A stretch of DNA of 64,000 bases. It comes from Lysobacter sp. TY2-98 (GTDB lineage: Bacteria > Pseudomonadota > Gammaproteobacteria > Xanthomonadales > Xanthomonadaceae). Location of the stretch: NCBI RefSeq assembly GCF_003367355.1, contig NZ_CP031413.1, positions 2,398,921 to 2,462,920 on the forward strand, given 5' to 3'. Positions 44,848 to 54,176 of this stretch are shown in pieces. A program made the translations under genes and the position numbers. A model generated the notes under the pieces. It was not told where the DNA came from. It saw only the letters and a program-made list of their open reading frames with translations, and did no database searches. Positions within the stretch are counted from its first letter, which is position 1. Every line of letters starts with the position of its first letter.

Positions 44848-45215
44848 GCCTCGCGACCGCCGAACGCGCGCAGCGCGTCGAGCAGGGGTTCGATCGGCCC
44901 GGTCTTCGAGAGCACGCGGCAGCCGATGTCTTCCGCGAGGTTTTCCAGGTCGACCTGATCGCCCACCGCGGTCATCACCAGGATCGGAATGTCCGCGTGC
45001 ACGGTGCTGCGGATCGCCTTCATGAAGCGCAGGCCGTCCATCACCGGCATCACGAGATCGAGCACGATCGCGTCCGGGCGCAGCCCCGCGCGCAGCAGGT
45101 TCAGCGATACCAGCCCGTTCTCGGCACGGCTCACGCTGAAGCCTTCGAGTTCGAGCAGGTCCGCAAGTCCGTTGCGGGTGGTAGCGTCGTCTTCGACGAT
45201 CAGGACGTGCGTCAT
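44844..45215 (-). CDS. Stand-alone CheY-like response regulator
   Basis: A 123-residue receiver domain with acidic pocket Glu8-Asp9-Asp10, phosphoacceptor Asp53 (VLDLVMP), Thr82 and Lys104. No output domain follows, so it must act by protein interaction. It is near a GGDEF gene on the same strand, a possible link. The stop overlaps the CPBP gene stop by 4 nt. No clear Shine-Dalgarno before 45215. Confidence 0.88.
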   Translation of the reverse strand: MTHVLIVEDDATTRNGLADLLELEGFSVSRAENGLVSLNLLRAGLRPDAIVLDLVMPVMDGLRFMKAIRSTVHADIPILVMTAVGDQVDLENLAEDIGCRVLSKTGPIEPLLDALRAFGGREA

Positions 45216-45366
45216 TACGCAGGCCGGGGACGGGATAACGGCATTAACGGCCGCATCCGGAAGTTCTTGAGCGACGCGGCGTCGGCAGGATCGCGCGGCG
45301 CGGTCGGGCGAGGCGGCATGGAAGCCCGCCCCGCATCAAGCGCACATGAAGGCCGTCGGGATCGGA

Positions 45367-46545
<1,179 letters not shown>

Positions 46546-46706
46546 GACGGGTCCGATCGTCGCGGGACGCGGCGACTCGCCTCGGTATCGGCGCCGGTGC
46601 ATGTCTTCTTTGGTCGGAGCGCCGCTGCAAGCCGACTTGTTCAGCCGCGCGACGTCCCGACCGCTCGTCCAGAAGGCTCCGTCCAGAACGCTCCGCCCAA
46701 AAAACG

Positions 46707-46733
46707 AAAAAGGCCGGCAGGTCGCCGGCCTTT
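46707..46733 (-). terminator. Rho-independent terminator of the TPR gene
   Basis: On the minus strand GGCCGGC-GACCT-GCCGGCC followed by TTTTTCG; on the plus strand it is flanked by AAAAA and TTT, so weakly bidirectional. It lies 20 nt after the TPR gene stop. Confidence 0.8.
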
Positions 46734-46751
46734 CCGTTCACCGCAGCGGGC

Positions 46752-47282
46752 TTACGGCTGCGGTTCGACGCCCAAGTAGGCGCCGGCCATGCGCATCGAC
46801 GCCCAGGTGCTCTTGGGATCGCGGGCGATCGCCTGCTGGAAATAGCTCTCTGCCGTCGCGCGGTCGCCGTTGAGCAGGTAGTACGCGCCGATCTCGGACA
46901 GTTCCTTCTCGTCGTAGTCGCCCATCGCGAGGAACTGGTCGAACATCGGCTTGGCCTTCGCCCAGTCATGCGCTTCGGCGTACACGCGCGCGATGCGGTA
47001 GACATCGCCCGCGTCGTGCTTGCCGGCGAGCACCTGGTCGAAGATCGTCTGCGCATCGCTCTTCTTGCCGCCGAGATACAGCACGCGGCCGACGCCGATG
47101 CGCTCCCAGCTGCCGCCTTCGGTCTGCGACATCGCGGCGTCGAGCAACGCCTTCGCGGCCGCGTCCGGCGCCTTGCCGGCGTACATCGACGTCTCCGACT
47201 TCACCACCACGCCCTTCGCCTGCGCGGCGCCGGCGACGAGCAACACCGCGGCCGCGACGGCCACGAATCCGGTCTTCTTCAT
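46752..47282 (-). CDS. Periplasmic TPR-repeat protein
   Basis: About 176 residues with signal peptide (MKKTGFVAVAAAVLLVAGAA, cut after AQA) and three to four TPR-like helical repeats (GGKKSDAQTIFDQVLAGKHD, AKAKPMFDQFLAMGDY, ATAESYFQQAIARDPKS). AGGGGA precedes ATG 47282. Probably a protein-interaction scaffold. Confidence 0.78.
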   Translation of the reverse strand: MKKTGFVAVAAAVLLVAGAAQAKGVVVKSETSMYAGKAPDAAAKALLDAAMSQTEGGSWERIGVGRVLYLGGKKSDAQTIFDQVLAGKHDAGDVYRIARVYAEAHDWAKAKPMFDQFLAMGDYDEKELSEIGAYYLLNGDRATAESYFQQAIARDPKSTWASMRMAGAYLGVEPQP

Positions 47283-47369
47283 TCGTTCCCCTGGAATGAT
47301 GGCGGCCGCCATGCGGCCCGACGCCGGTCCCCTCGACCGGCCGCCGGATGCTAGCAGCCGCGATGACCC

Positions 47370-47780
47370 TCAGTGCAGTGGCGGTGCGTCCGGCACCATC
47401 AACACCTGACCGGGATAGATGCGATCCGGATCGCTCATGCGGTCGCGATTGGCTTCCATCAGCAGCGTCCAGCGGTTCACGTCGCCGTAGAGTCGCAGCG
47501 CGATTTTCGACAGCGAATCGCCCTGCTGCACGGTATACGTGCGCTGCCGCGCCGTCGGCGTGGGCGCGACCGCGTTGGGCGGTGTTGCGGGTGTCGTGAC
47601 CGGGTTTGTCGACGTGGGCGCTGCCGATTGCGGCGCCGCGGGCACGTCCACCACGCGCGGCACGATCTCCCGCGGTGTGTGCGTCGAAGTCGAACTCGCG
47701 GTTGCAGCCTCGTCGCGATGGAACATGCGCGAGAACATGCGCGCGATCGGATTGGAATGCGCCTCGGACGTCCGGCTCAT
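47370..47780 (-). CDS. LysM-domain protein
   Basis: A 136-residue protein with a Pro/Thr/Ala-rich linker and a C-terminal LysM module (TYTVQQGDSLSKIALRLYGD to IYPGQVLMVP) that binds peptidoglycan. No signal peptide is evident, so it may be cytoplasmic like YgaU/LysM chaperone types. Confidence 0.82.
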   Translation of the reverse strand: MSRTSEAHSNPIARMFSRMFHRDEAATASSTSTHTPREIVPRVVDVPAAPQSAAPTSTNPVTTPATPPNAVAPTPTARQRTYTVQQGDSLSKIALRLYGDVNRWTLLMEANRDRMSDPDRIYPGQVLMVPDAPPLH

Positions 47781-47920
47781 GACGTCACCTCATCGTGTTT
47801 CGAAGAATCGACGCTCGCATCGTTCCCGTTACGCATGCATGGTGGCCGCGTCATCGCGCCACGTCTCGATTCATTCTTGCGATGCATGACGCCGCGCACT
47901 GCGATACGCCCCGCGGCATA

Positions 47921-48121
47921 TCACCGCGACGGACGTCCGAAGCCCGCACCGCGGCCGTGCATGCCGGTGGGTTGCCCGCCACCCTTCACACCCTCGGACT
48001 GGTCGGCCTTGCTGTCCTTCGACAGCGGCGTATCACGATGCCCCTGCGTGTCGACCTCACCCTTGTTGCTGGCACGGATCATGTGCGGCGATTCGGACGA
48101 CGGCTTCTTCGGCGTGGTCAT
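47921..48121 (-). CDS. Small hydrophilic protein of unknown function
   Basis: A 66-residue Lys/Ser/Gly-rich protein (MTTPKKPSSESPHMIRASNK at the start, GGGQPTGMHGRGAGFGRPSR at the end). AGGAG 5 nt before ATG 48121. Composition suggests an intrinsically disordered protein. Confidence 0.6.
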   Translation of the reverse strand: MTTPKKPSSESPHMIRASNKGEVDTQGHRDTPLSKDSKADQSEGVKGGGQPTGMHGRGAGFGRPSR

Positions 48122-48265
48122 GCGTTCTCCTCGATGGCTGCGGATGCGGCCCGTGCGACAGCGTGGCGTTCCGCGTGTGAGCGCGCCGCCGCTGAACAGG
48201 TGACGAAGCTGTCCCGCAACTGACCGCACCGATCACTCCGCGCGATTCGACAGCCGGTTCACGGG

Positions 48266-49294
48266 GTGGCGTCGAGCATCGGCGTCCCGTCTCCCGCGGT
48301 ATCGCCCTTGGCGTCGTCCAACCACCGGGTCGTCCTCGCCGCGCTCGCCGGCAATGTCGCGGTGGCGATCACCAAGTTCGTCGCCGCGGCGATCACCGGC
48401 AGCTCGGCGATGCTGAGCGAGGGCGTGCATTCGCTGGTGGACTGCACCAACGAACTGCTGATGCTCTACGGCATGCGCCGTTCGCAACGCGCCCCCGACG
48501 AGACGCATCCATTCGGCTACGGCCGGGAGCTGTACTTCTGGGCGTTCATCGTCGCGCTGCTGGTGTTCGCGCTCGGCGCCGGCGTGTCGTTCTATGAGGG
48601 CGTGCGCCAACTGCGTCATCCCGCGCCGATGGTGCGGCCGCTGGTGAACTACCTCGTGCTCGGCGCGTCGATCGTGTTCGAAGGCTGGTCGTGGCTCGTC
48701 GCGACGCGCCAGTTCCGGCGCGACAAGGGCAAGCTCGGCTGGTTCGAAGCGGTGCGCGTCAGCAAGGATCCCACCGTCTTCACCGTGCTGTTCGAAGACA
48801 CGGCCGCGCTGGCCGGCCTGGTGGTCGCACTGATCGGCGTCGCACTCGCGCAGGTGACCGGCAATCCGTTCTTCGACGGCGCGGCATCGTTGGTGATCGG
48901 CCTGATCCTTGCAGTCACTGCCGGCCTGCTCGCGCGGGAAACCAAGGCGCTGCTGGTCGGCGAAAGCGCCGGACGCGGCGTGCGCGAGGACATCCTGCGC
49001 ATCGCGGGCGCCGATCCCGACGTGCGCTGCGCGAACGGCGTCATCACCCAGCAGTTCGGGCCCGACACCGTGGTCGCCGCGCTCAGCGCCGACTTCCACG
49101 ACCACCTCGATACGCCGCACATCGAGCAGTGCATCCGCCGCATCGAATCCGGCGTGCAGGCCGCGCATCCGGAAGTGGTCGCGTTGTTCGTCAAGCCGCA
49201 GACGGCGGAGACGTGGCGGCACCGCATGTCGCGGCTGCGCGAGGGTGTGCTGCCCGCGCAGGAGGGCACGCCGCCATCCACGGGCACGCATTAG
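48266..49294 (+). CDS. Cation diffusion facilitator metal transporter
   Basis: Exports divalent metal ions (probably Zn, Mn or similar) in exchange for protons. A 342-residue CDF protein with HSLVDCTNE (His55, Asp59), HPFGYGREL and FEDTAALAG motifs and a C-terminal cytoplasmic domain (about residues 230-310). GTG start; weak ribosome-binding site. Confidence 0.88.
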   Translation: MASSIGVPSPAVSPLASSNHRVVLAALAGNVAVAITKFVAAAITGSSAMLSEGVHSLVDCTNELLMLYGMRRSQRAPDETHPFGYGRELYFWAFIVALLVFALGAGVSFYEGVRQLRHPAPMVRPLVNYLVLGASIVFEGWSWLVATRQFRRDKGKLGWFEAVRVSKDPTVFTVLFEDTAALAGLVVALIGVALAQVTGNPFFDGAASLVIGLILAVTAGLLARETKALLVGESAGRGVREDILRIAGADPDVRCANGVITQQFGPDTVVAALSADFHDHLDTPHIEQCIRRIESGVQAAHPEVVALFVKPQTAETWRHRMSRLREGVLPAQEGTPPSTGTH

Positions 49295-49324
49295 CCTTGG
49301 ATCTTTCCGAACCGGAGCCGCGAT

Positions 49325-49768
49325 ATGCCGACCACCACTGGATGGCTCGTCTGGGCGCTGATGTCCGCCACGTTCGCCGCGCTCACGGCGATCTTCGCCA
49401 AGATCGGCCTGCAGGGCGTCGACTCCGATTTCGCCACGCTGCTGCGCACGTTCGTGATCGTCGCGGTGCTCGCGCTGTTCGTCGCGATGACCGGCAAGTG
49501 GAGCGACCCGCGCGCACTACCGCCGCGCACGCTGCTGTTCCTCACGCTGTCGGCGCTGGCGACCGGTGCGTCGTGGGTCTGCTACTTCCGCGCGCTGCAG
49601 CTCGGCCACGCCTCGCAGGTCGCGCCGGTCGACAAACTGAGCGTGGTGCTGGTCGCGCTGTTCGCGGTGGTTGCGCTAGGCGAGCGACCGAGCGCGCGCG
49701 AATGGCTGGCGATCGCGATGATCGCGGGGGGCGCGGTGCTGATGGCCTGGGCACCGCGTAGCGGGTGA
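49325..49768 (+). CDS. EamA/DMT half-size transporter
   Basis: A 147-residue protein with about five hydrophobic helices, one EamA repeat (SATFAALTAIFAKIGLQGVD to LGERPSAREWLAIAMIAGG). It likely dimerises. Substrate unknown. GGAG 9-11 nt before the ATG; follows the CDF gene by 30 nt on the same strand. Confidence 0.82.
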   Translation: MPTTTGWLVWALMSATFAALTAIFAKIGLQGVDSDFATLLRTFVIVAVLALFVAMTGKWSDPRALPPRTLLFLTLSALATGASWVCYFRALQLGHASQVAPVDKLSVVLVALFAVVALGERPSAREWLAIAMIAGGAVLMAWAPRSG

Positions 49769-49769
49769 C

Positions 49770-51407
49770 TCAATCCGGCAGGACGCGTTCGAGCACGGGT
49801 GCGACGTCGATGCGTGCATCGTCGAGCGTGCCGAAGGCCAGCCGGTGCGCCTCGCCGAGGCGGCTCGCAACGAACGCCGCCGCCACGGGTGAGCGCGCGC
49901 GGACGAGCACGACCGCCTGCAAGGCGAGCGCGAGCGCTTCGGTCAGGCGTCGCGCCTGTGCCTCGGCGGGCGGCGCGCGCTCAAGCCCGTACAGCAGCGC
50001 TTCGACCGCGGCGTCGTACGCCGCATCGTGTCCGCGCGCGCTGTCGAGTTCGGCGACGAGCGCCTCCCGACAGGCCGGGTCGCGCGCGAGTGCGCGCAGC
50101 ACGTCCAGGCACTGGATGTTGCCGCTGCCTTCCCAGATCGAATTGAGCGGCGCCTGCCGATACAGGCGCGGCAGGATGGATTCCTCGATGTAGCCGGCGC
50201 CGCCGAGGCATTCCTGCGCCTCGTTCACCACCACCGGCGCGCGCTTGCACAGCCAGAACTTGCCGATGGCCGTGGCGACGCGCGCGAATGCCGCCTCACG
50301 CGCATCGTGCGGCGCCGAATCGACCGCACGCGCGACGCGCATCGCCAGTGCGACCGCCGCTTCGACTTCCAGCCCGAGATCGGCGAGCACGTTGCGCATC
50401 AGCGGCTGTTCGACCAGGCGCGCACCGAAGGCGACGCGATGCCGCGCGTGATGCATGGCCTGCGCGAGTGCCATGCGCATCTCCGCGGCGGCGCCGAGTA
50501 TGCAGTCGAGCCGCGTGAGCATGACCATCTCGAGGATGGTGGCGATGCCGCGGCCTTCGTCGCCGATGCGCCACGCCAGCGCGCCGGTGAATTCGACTTC
50601 CGCCGATGCATTGCTCCAGTCACCGAGCTTGTCCTTCAGCCGTATCAGGCGGAACGCGTTCTTCGCACCATCGTCGAGCCGGCGCGGCATCAGGAAGCAG
50701 CTGAGCCCGCCCGGCGCCTGCGCGAGCACGAGGAAGCCGTCCGACATCGGAGCGGAGAAGAAGAACTTGTGGCCGACCAGTGCATAGCGACCGTCGGGCT
50801 GCGGCGTCGCGGTGGTCGCATTGCTGCGCACGTCGCTGCCGCCCTGCTTCTCGGTCATGCCCATGCCGAGAGTGACGCCGCGCTTGTCGGCGATCGGTAC
50901 TTCGCGCGCGTCGTAATGGGGCGCGGCGGCTTTGTCGGCCCAGTCGCGCAGCGCGGGCTCGCGACGCAGCACCGGCACCGCGGCATGCGTCATCGTCAGC
51001 GGGCAGCTGGTGCCGGCGTCGGCCTGGTGGTGCAGGTAACTCAGCGCCGCGCGCGCGACGTGCGCGCCGGGTCGTGCGTCGCGCCATGACAGCCCCGCGA
51101 CACCGTGCGTGACCGCCGCGTCCATCAACGCGTGATACGCGGGATGGAACTCCACGCGATCGATGCGCCGGCCGCGTGCGTCGTGCGTGCGCAGGCGCGG
51201 ACGATCGCGGTTGGCGTCGAAGCCGTGCGCGTACAGCGGGTCGCCCGCGAGTCGGCCGTAGGCCGCGACGTGCGCGTCGAACGCCGCACCGCCCTCGCGC
51301 GTGACTGCTTCGCGCAGCGCGGGGTCGTCGCGCCAGAGGTTGCGGGGCGCGAAATCCGGCGACTGATTGGTGACTTCGTGGGTTTCGAAGACGGGGGGCG
51401 TCGACAT
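49770..51407 (-). CDS. AidB-like acyl-CoA dehydrogenase
   Basis: A 545-residue flavoprotein of the AidB subgroup of acyl-CoA dehydrogenases, longer than ordinary members (about 390). AidB-type features: HHQADAGTSCPLTMTHAAVP near residue 125, GMGMTEKQGGSDVRSN near 180, and GGAGYIEESILPRLYRQAPL and NSIWEGSGN near 405-430. In E. coli AidB is part of the adaptive alkylation response, but no methyltransferase neighbours are here. Divergent from a MocR-type regulator across 133 bp. Confidence 0.87.
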   Translation of the reverse strand: MSTPPVFETHEVTNQSPDFAPRNLWRDDPALREAVTREGGAAFDAHVAAYGRLAGDPLYAHGFDANRDRPRLRTHDARGRRIDRVEFHPAYHALMDAAVTHGVAGLSWRDARPGAHVARAALSYLHHQADAGTSCPLTMTHAAVPVLRREPALRDWADKAAAPHYDAREVPIADKRGVTLGMGMTEKQGGSDVRSNATTATPQPDGRYALVGHKFFFSAPMSDGFLVLAQAPGGLSCFLMPRRLDDGAKNAFRLIRLKDKLGDWSNASAEVEFTGALAWRIGDEGRGIATILEMVMLTRLDCILGAAAEMRMALAQAMHHARHRVAFGARLVEQPLMRNVLADLGLEVEAAVALAMRVARAVDSAPHDAREAAFARVATAIGKFWLCKRAPVVVNEAQECLGGAGYIEESILPRLYRQAPLNSIWEGSGNIQCLDVLRALARDPACREALVAELDSARGHDAAYDAAVEALLYGLERAPPAEAQARRLTEALALALQAVVLVRARSPVAAAFVASRLGEAHRLAFGTLDDARIDVAPVLERVLPD

Positions 51408-51540
51408 AGCGGGCACCGGCGGGGCGATGTATCGATGCTAGTCGCTCGTCGCCCCCGCAGCAGCGCTTCGCACATCGGCCGGCGGGTCCGGGCTTCTCTT
51501 TGCCCGCCGCTTGCGGTCCACTGTCGCGGGAGGGTGTCGA

Positions 51541-52989
51541 ATGGACCTGATTCTCGACGGCCGCGGCCCGCGCTATCTGCAGCTGGCGCGGGCACTGCGC
51601 GCAGCAATCGGCGCGGGACGGTTGCCGCACGGCAGCCGCCTACCATCGACACGTGAGCTCGCGGCGTCGCTCGGCGTGTCGCGGACTACCGTGGTCGCGG
51701 CGTACGAACACCTCCACGCCGAAGGCCACCTCGAGGGCAAGATCGGGTCCGGCAGCTATGTCCAGACACCGTTGCAGCCGTCGACGTCGGCCGGCGCCGT
51801 GCGGCGGCCTGTCCCCGCGCAATCATCGTTCAGCGCGCGTGCCCGCCGTCTGCACGATCCCCGAGCGTTGCCCGGACGCCGCGCGCCCGATGTGCGCTAT
51901 GCATTTCAGTACGGATTCCCGTCGGTAAACACGGAGATCGCGACGCAGTGGCTGCGCGAACTCGCACGCGCCGCGCAGTACGCGAGTCCGAACTATCCAC
52001 CTGCCCAGGGCCTGCCTGCATTGCGCGATGCCGTGGCGCGGCACATCGGTCGCACGCGCGGCGTCACGTGCGACGCGGACGACGTGGTCATCGTGCACGG
52101 CACGCAGCAGGCGCTGTCCCTGATCGCGAACGTGCTGCTGGATCCCGGCGACGATGTCGCGATCGAGGAGCCGCACTACTTCGGTGCCCGGCGCGTGCTG
52201 GAAATCCTCGGTGCACGGCTGCACGGCGTGCCCGTCGACCGCGAAGGCCTGTGCGTCGACCGCCTGCCCGATCCGCCGGCCAAGGTCACATACGTGACGC
52301 CGTCGCACCAGTTTCCCACCGGGGTGGTGATGTCGCTGGAGCGGCGCCATGCGCTGCTCGACTACGCGCGTCGCAACGACGGCTGGATCATCGAAGACGA
52401 CTACGACGGGGAATTCCGCCACGCGCAGCAGCCGGTCAGTGCATTGCAGGCGCTCGATCGCGACGGCCGCGTGCTGTACGTGGGTACGTTCTCGAAAACG
52501 CTGTTTCCGTCGCTGCGGCTCGGCTACATCGTTACGCCGCCCGGGTTGAGGGACGACCTGCTCGCCGCGAAATGGGTGGCCGACTTCGGCACCTCCCCCA
52601 CCGAACAGGCAGCGCTCGCCTCGTTCATCGCCTCGGGCGTCTACGACCGGCACCTGCGCGTAGTGACGCGGCGACTGGCGGAGCGCCGCGAACTGCTGCG
52701 GCGCCTGCTGCACGAACGGTGCGGACCGCGCGTCGAGGTCGCCGATTCGAAGTCCGGCATGCACCTGCTCGCCTGGGTGCGCGACCTCTCACGCGACGGC
52801 GGCGATGCGCTGGTGCGCATGGCGCAGCAACGCGGCGTGGGCCTTTACACCGTGGCGTCGAGCTACCTCGATCCACCGGACGCGACCGGACTGATCATGG
52901 GATTCAGCGCCATGTCGACGCGCGAGATCCGCGAGGCGATGGAGATCGTGGCCGACTGCCTGTCCCACTGCCCTTCGGAAGCTCGCTGA
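51541..52989 (+). CDS. MocR-family transcriptional regulator (GntR HTH plus aminotransferase domain)
   Basis: A 482-residue protein with an N-terminal GntR winged helix (RLPSTRELAASLGVSRTTVV, about residues 40-60) and a C-terminal fold-type I aminotransferase-like domain with the PLP lysine in GTFSKTLFPSLRLGYIV near residue 319. MocR regulators sense PLP or amino-acid-derived ligands and often control a divergent gene; the divergent AidB-like gene is the obvious candidate, inferred from layout. Confidence 0.9.
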   Translation: MDLILDGRGPRYLQLARALRAAIGAGRLPHGSRLPSTRELAASLGVSRTTVVAAYEHLHAEGHLEGKIGSGSYVQTPLQPSTSAGAVRRPVPAQSSFSARARRLHDPRALPGRRAPDVRYAFQYGFPSVNTEIATQWLRELARAAQYASPNYPPAQGLPALRDAVARHIGRTRGVTCDADDVVIVHGTQQALSLIANVLLDPGDDVAIEEPHYFGARRVLEILGARLHGVPVDREGLCVDRLPDPPAKVTYVTPSHQFPTGVVMSLERRHALLDYARRNDGWIIEDDYDGEFRHAQQPVSALQALDRDGRVLYVGTFSKTLFPSLRLGYIVTPPGLRDDLLAAKWVADFGTSPTEQAALASFIASGVYDRHLRVVTRRLAERRELLRRLLHERCGPRVEVADSKSGMHLLAWVRDLSRDGGDALVRMAQQRGVGLYTVASSYLDPPDATGLIMGFSAMSTREIREAMEIVADCLSHCPSEAR

Positions 52990-52995
52990 CCGCGC

Positions 52996-53883
52996 TCAAC
53001 CCCGTGCCCTGACGAGGCGATCATGTGCACCGAGCCCACGCCCGGCGCGTCGTGCTTCGGTGGCGGTCACGCCGAAATGCGACTTGAAGGCGCGGCAGAA
53101 TGCACTGGGACTCTCGAAGCCGACCTCCGCTGTAATGTCGCTGATCGACAAGGGGGAGTCCGCGACGAGCTGCCAGGCCCGGGCGTGCCGCAGCGATGCG
53201 GCGTATTCGCTCGGCGTGTGGCCGAATACGTCGCGATACAGGCGGACCAGATGGTGTGCGGAGTAGTTCGCCTCGGCAGCGAGCCCGTCCAAACGCGCGA
53301 CGCTGTCGACACGGCTCTGGATGGCGTGACGGACCCTGCATAGCCTCGTCAACGTCCGTATCCGTGCGTCGCGTGTGCGCCCGGGGCACGCGGCGAGATG
53401 GGGCGCAAGTTCGACCTGTTGCTCGCGCACCAGAGCGACCAGCAGAGAACGCGCCAGCGCCGGGTCCGCTGCGTCGCGTACGTGCCGGGCCAACCGCATC
53501 CACGCGCGCAAAACCGCCACCGATGCACGCGACTGCCATAGCAGCAGCGGCGGCTCCCCGCGCATCCACGCTCGGACCGCGACTGCGGGCACACATGCGG
53601 CGAGCGCCCAGGTCGAGCGCGTCGGCGTGACCAGCACGTCGCTCTCCGGCCAGGACAACACGTCGCGCTCGCCGAGGCACCAGCTGCGTTCGGCGGCGTC
53701 GCCGCAGAGCGAGCCCCGCAGGCTCAGCCAAAGCGCGACATGGCTCGCGGGTACGCTGAAGGGCGGCGTGCGCGGGCCGATGCAGATGAGGCGCGCGTGG
53801 TCGTCACTCCAGTCGCGCGCGCTCACGTGGGCACGCTGCGCGCGGTCGAAGGTCCAGCGGATGCTGTGGATGTCCGTCCCCAT
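52996..53883 (-). CDS. AraC-family transcriptional regulator
   Basis: A 295-residue protein with a C-terminal double helix-turn-helix (about residues 190-285; YSAHHLVRLYRDVFGHTPSE and ISDITAEVGFESPSAFCRAF) and an N-terminal ligand-binding region. Stop is 6 nt from the stop of the convergent MocR gene. Target genes unknown. Confidence 0.9.
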   Translation of the reverse strand: MGTDIHSIRWTFDRAQRAHVSARDWSDDHARLICIGPRTPPFSVPASHVALWLSLRGSLCGDAAERSWCLGERDVLSWPESDVLVTPTRSTWALAACVPAVAVRAWMRGEPPLLLWQSRASVAVLRAWMRLARHVRDAADPALARSLLVALVREQQVELAPHLAACPGRTRDARIRTLTRLCRVRHAIQSRVDSVARLDGLAAEANYSAHHLVRLYRDVFGHTPSEYAASLRHARAWQLVADSPLSISDITAEVGFESPSAFCRAFKSHFGVTATEARRAGRGLGAHDRLVRARG

Positions 53884-53935
53884 GCCGGCAGCGTAGGAAG
53901 CCGTTCGCGAAGGAAGCAGTCCACTTCACGCGTGG

Positions 53936-53972
53936 AAAAAAGAGGCCACCGCGGTGGGGAACCGCGGTGGCC
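53936..53972 (-). terminator. Candidate terminator downstream of the TonB receptor gene
   Basis: On the minus strand GGCCACCGCGGTT-CCCC-ACCGCGGTGGCC followed by TCTTTTTT. A strong intrinsic terminator about 205 nt beyond the receptor stop. Confidence 0.75.
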
Positions 53973-54125
53973 CAGGGTGCCGGCGACCGGCGACTGCACT
54001 CGAAGCGGGAGACCAATCCCGCGACGCATGGGCACCGTGAGAGAGCGGTGGTGCAGTGGCGTCAGGATCACCGCGGCACCACGGCGATGATGTGCAGCGG
54101 CGAGCCTCCGGATTGACCGGAATGG

Positions 54126-54165
54126 GCGAACCGCGTCGCGACAGGTCGTGCGCGACGCGGTTCGC
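54126..54165. repeat. 15-bp perfect inverted repeat in the receptor 3' UTR
   Basis: GCGAACCGCGTCGCG (54126-54140) pairs perfectly with CGCGACGCGGTTCGC (54151-54165), with a 10-nt loop. It begins 11 nt past the receptor stop (minus strand). Probably an mRNA-end stem-loop; no T-run adjacent. Confidence 0.6.
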
Positions 54166-54176
54166 GTCACGGTGCG

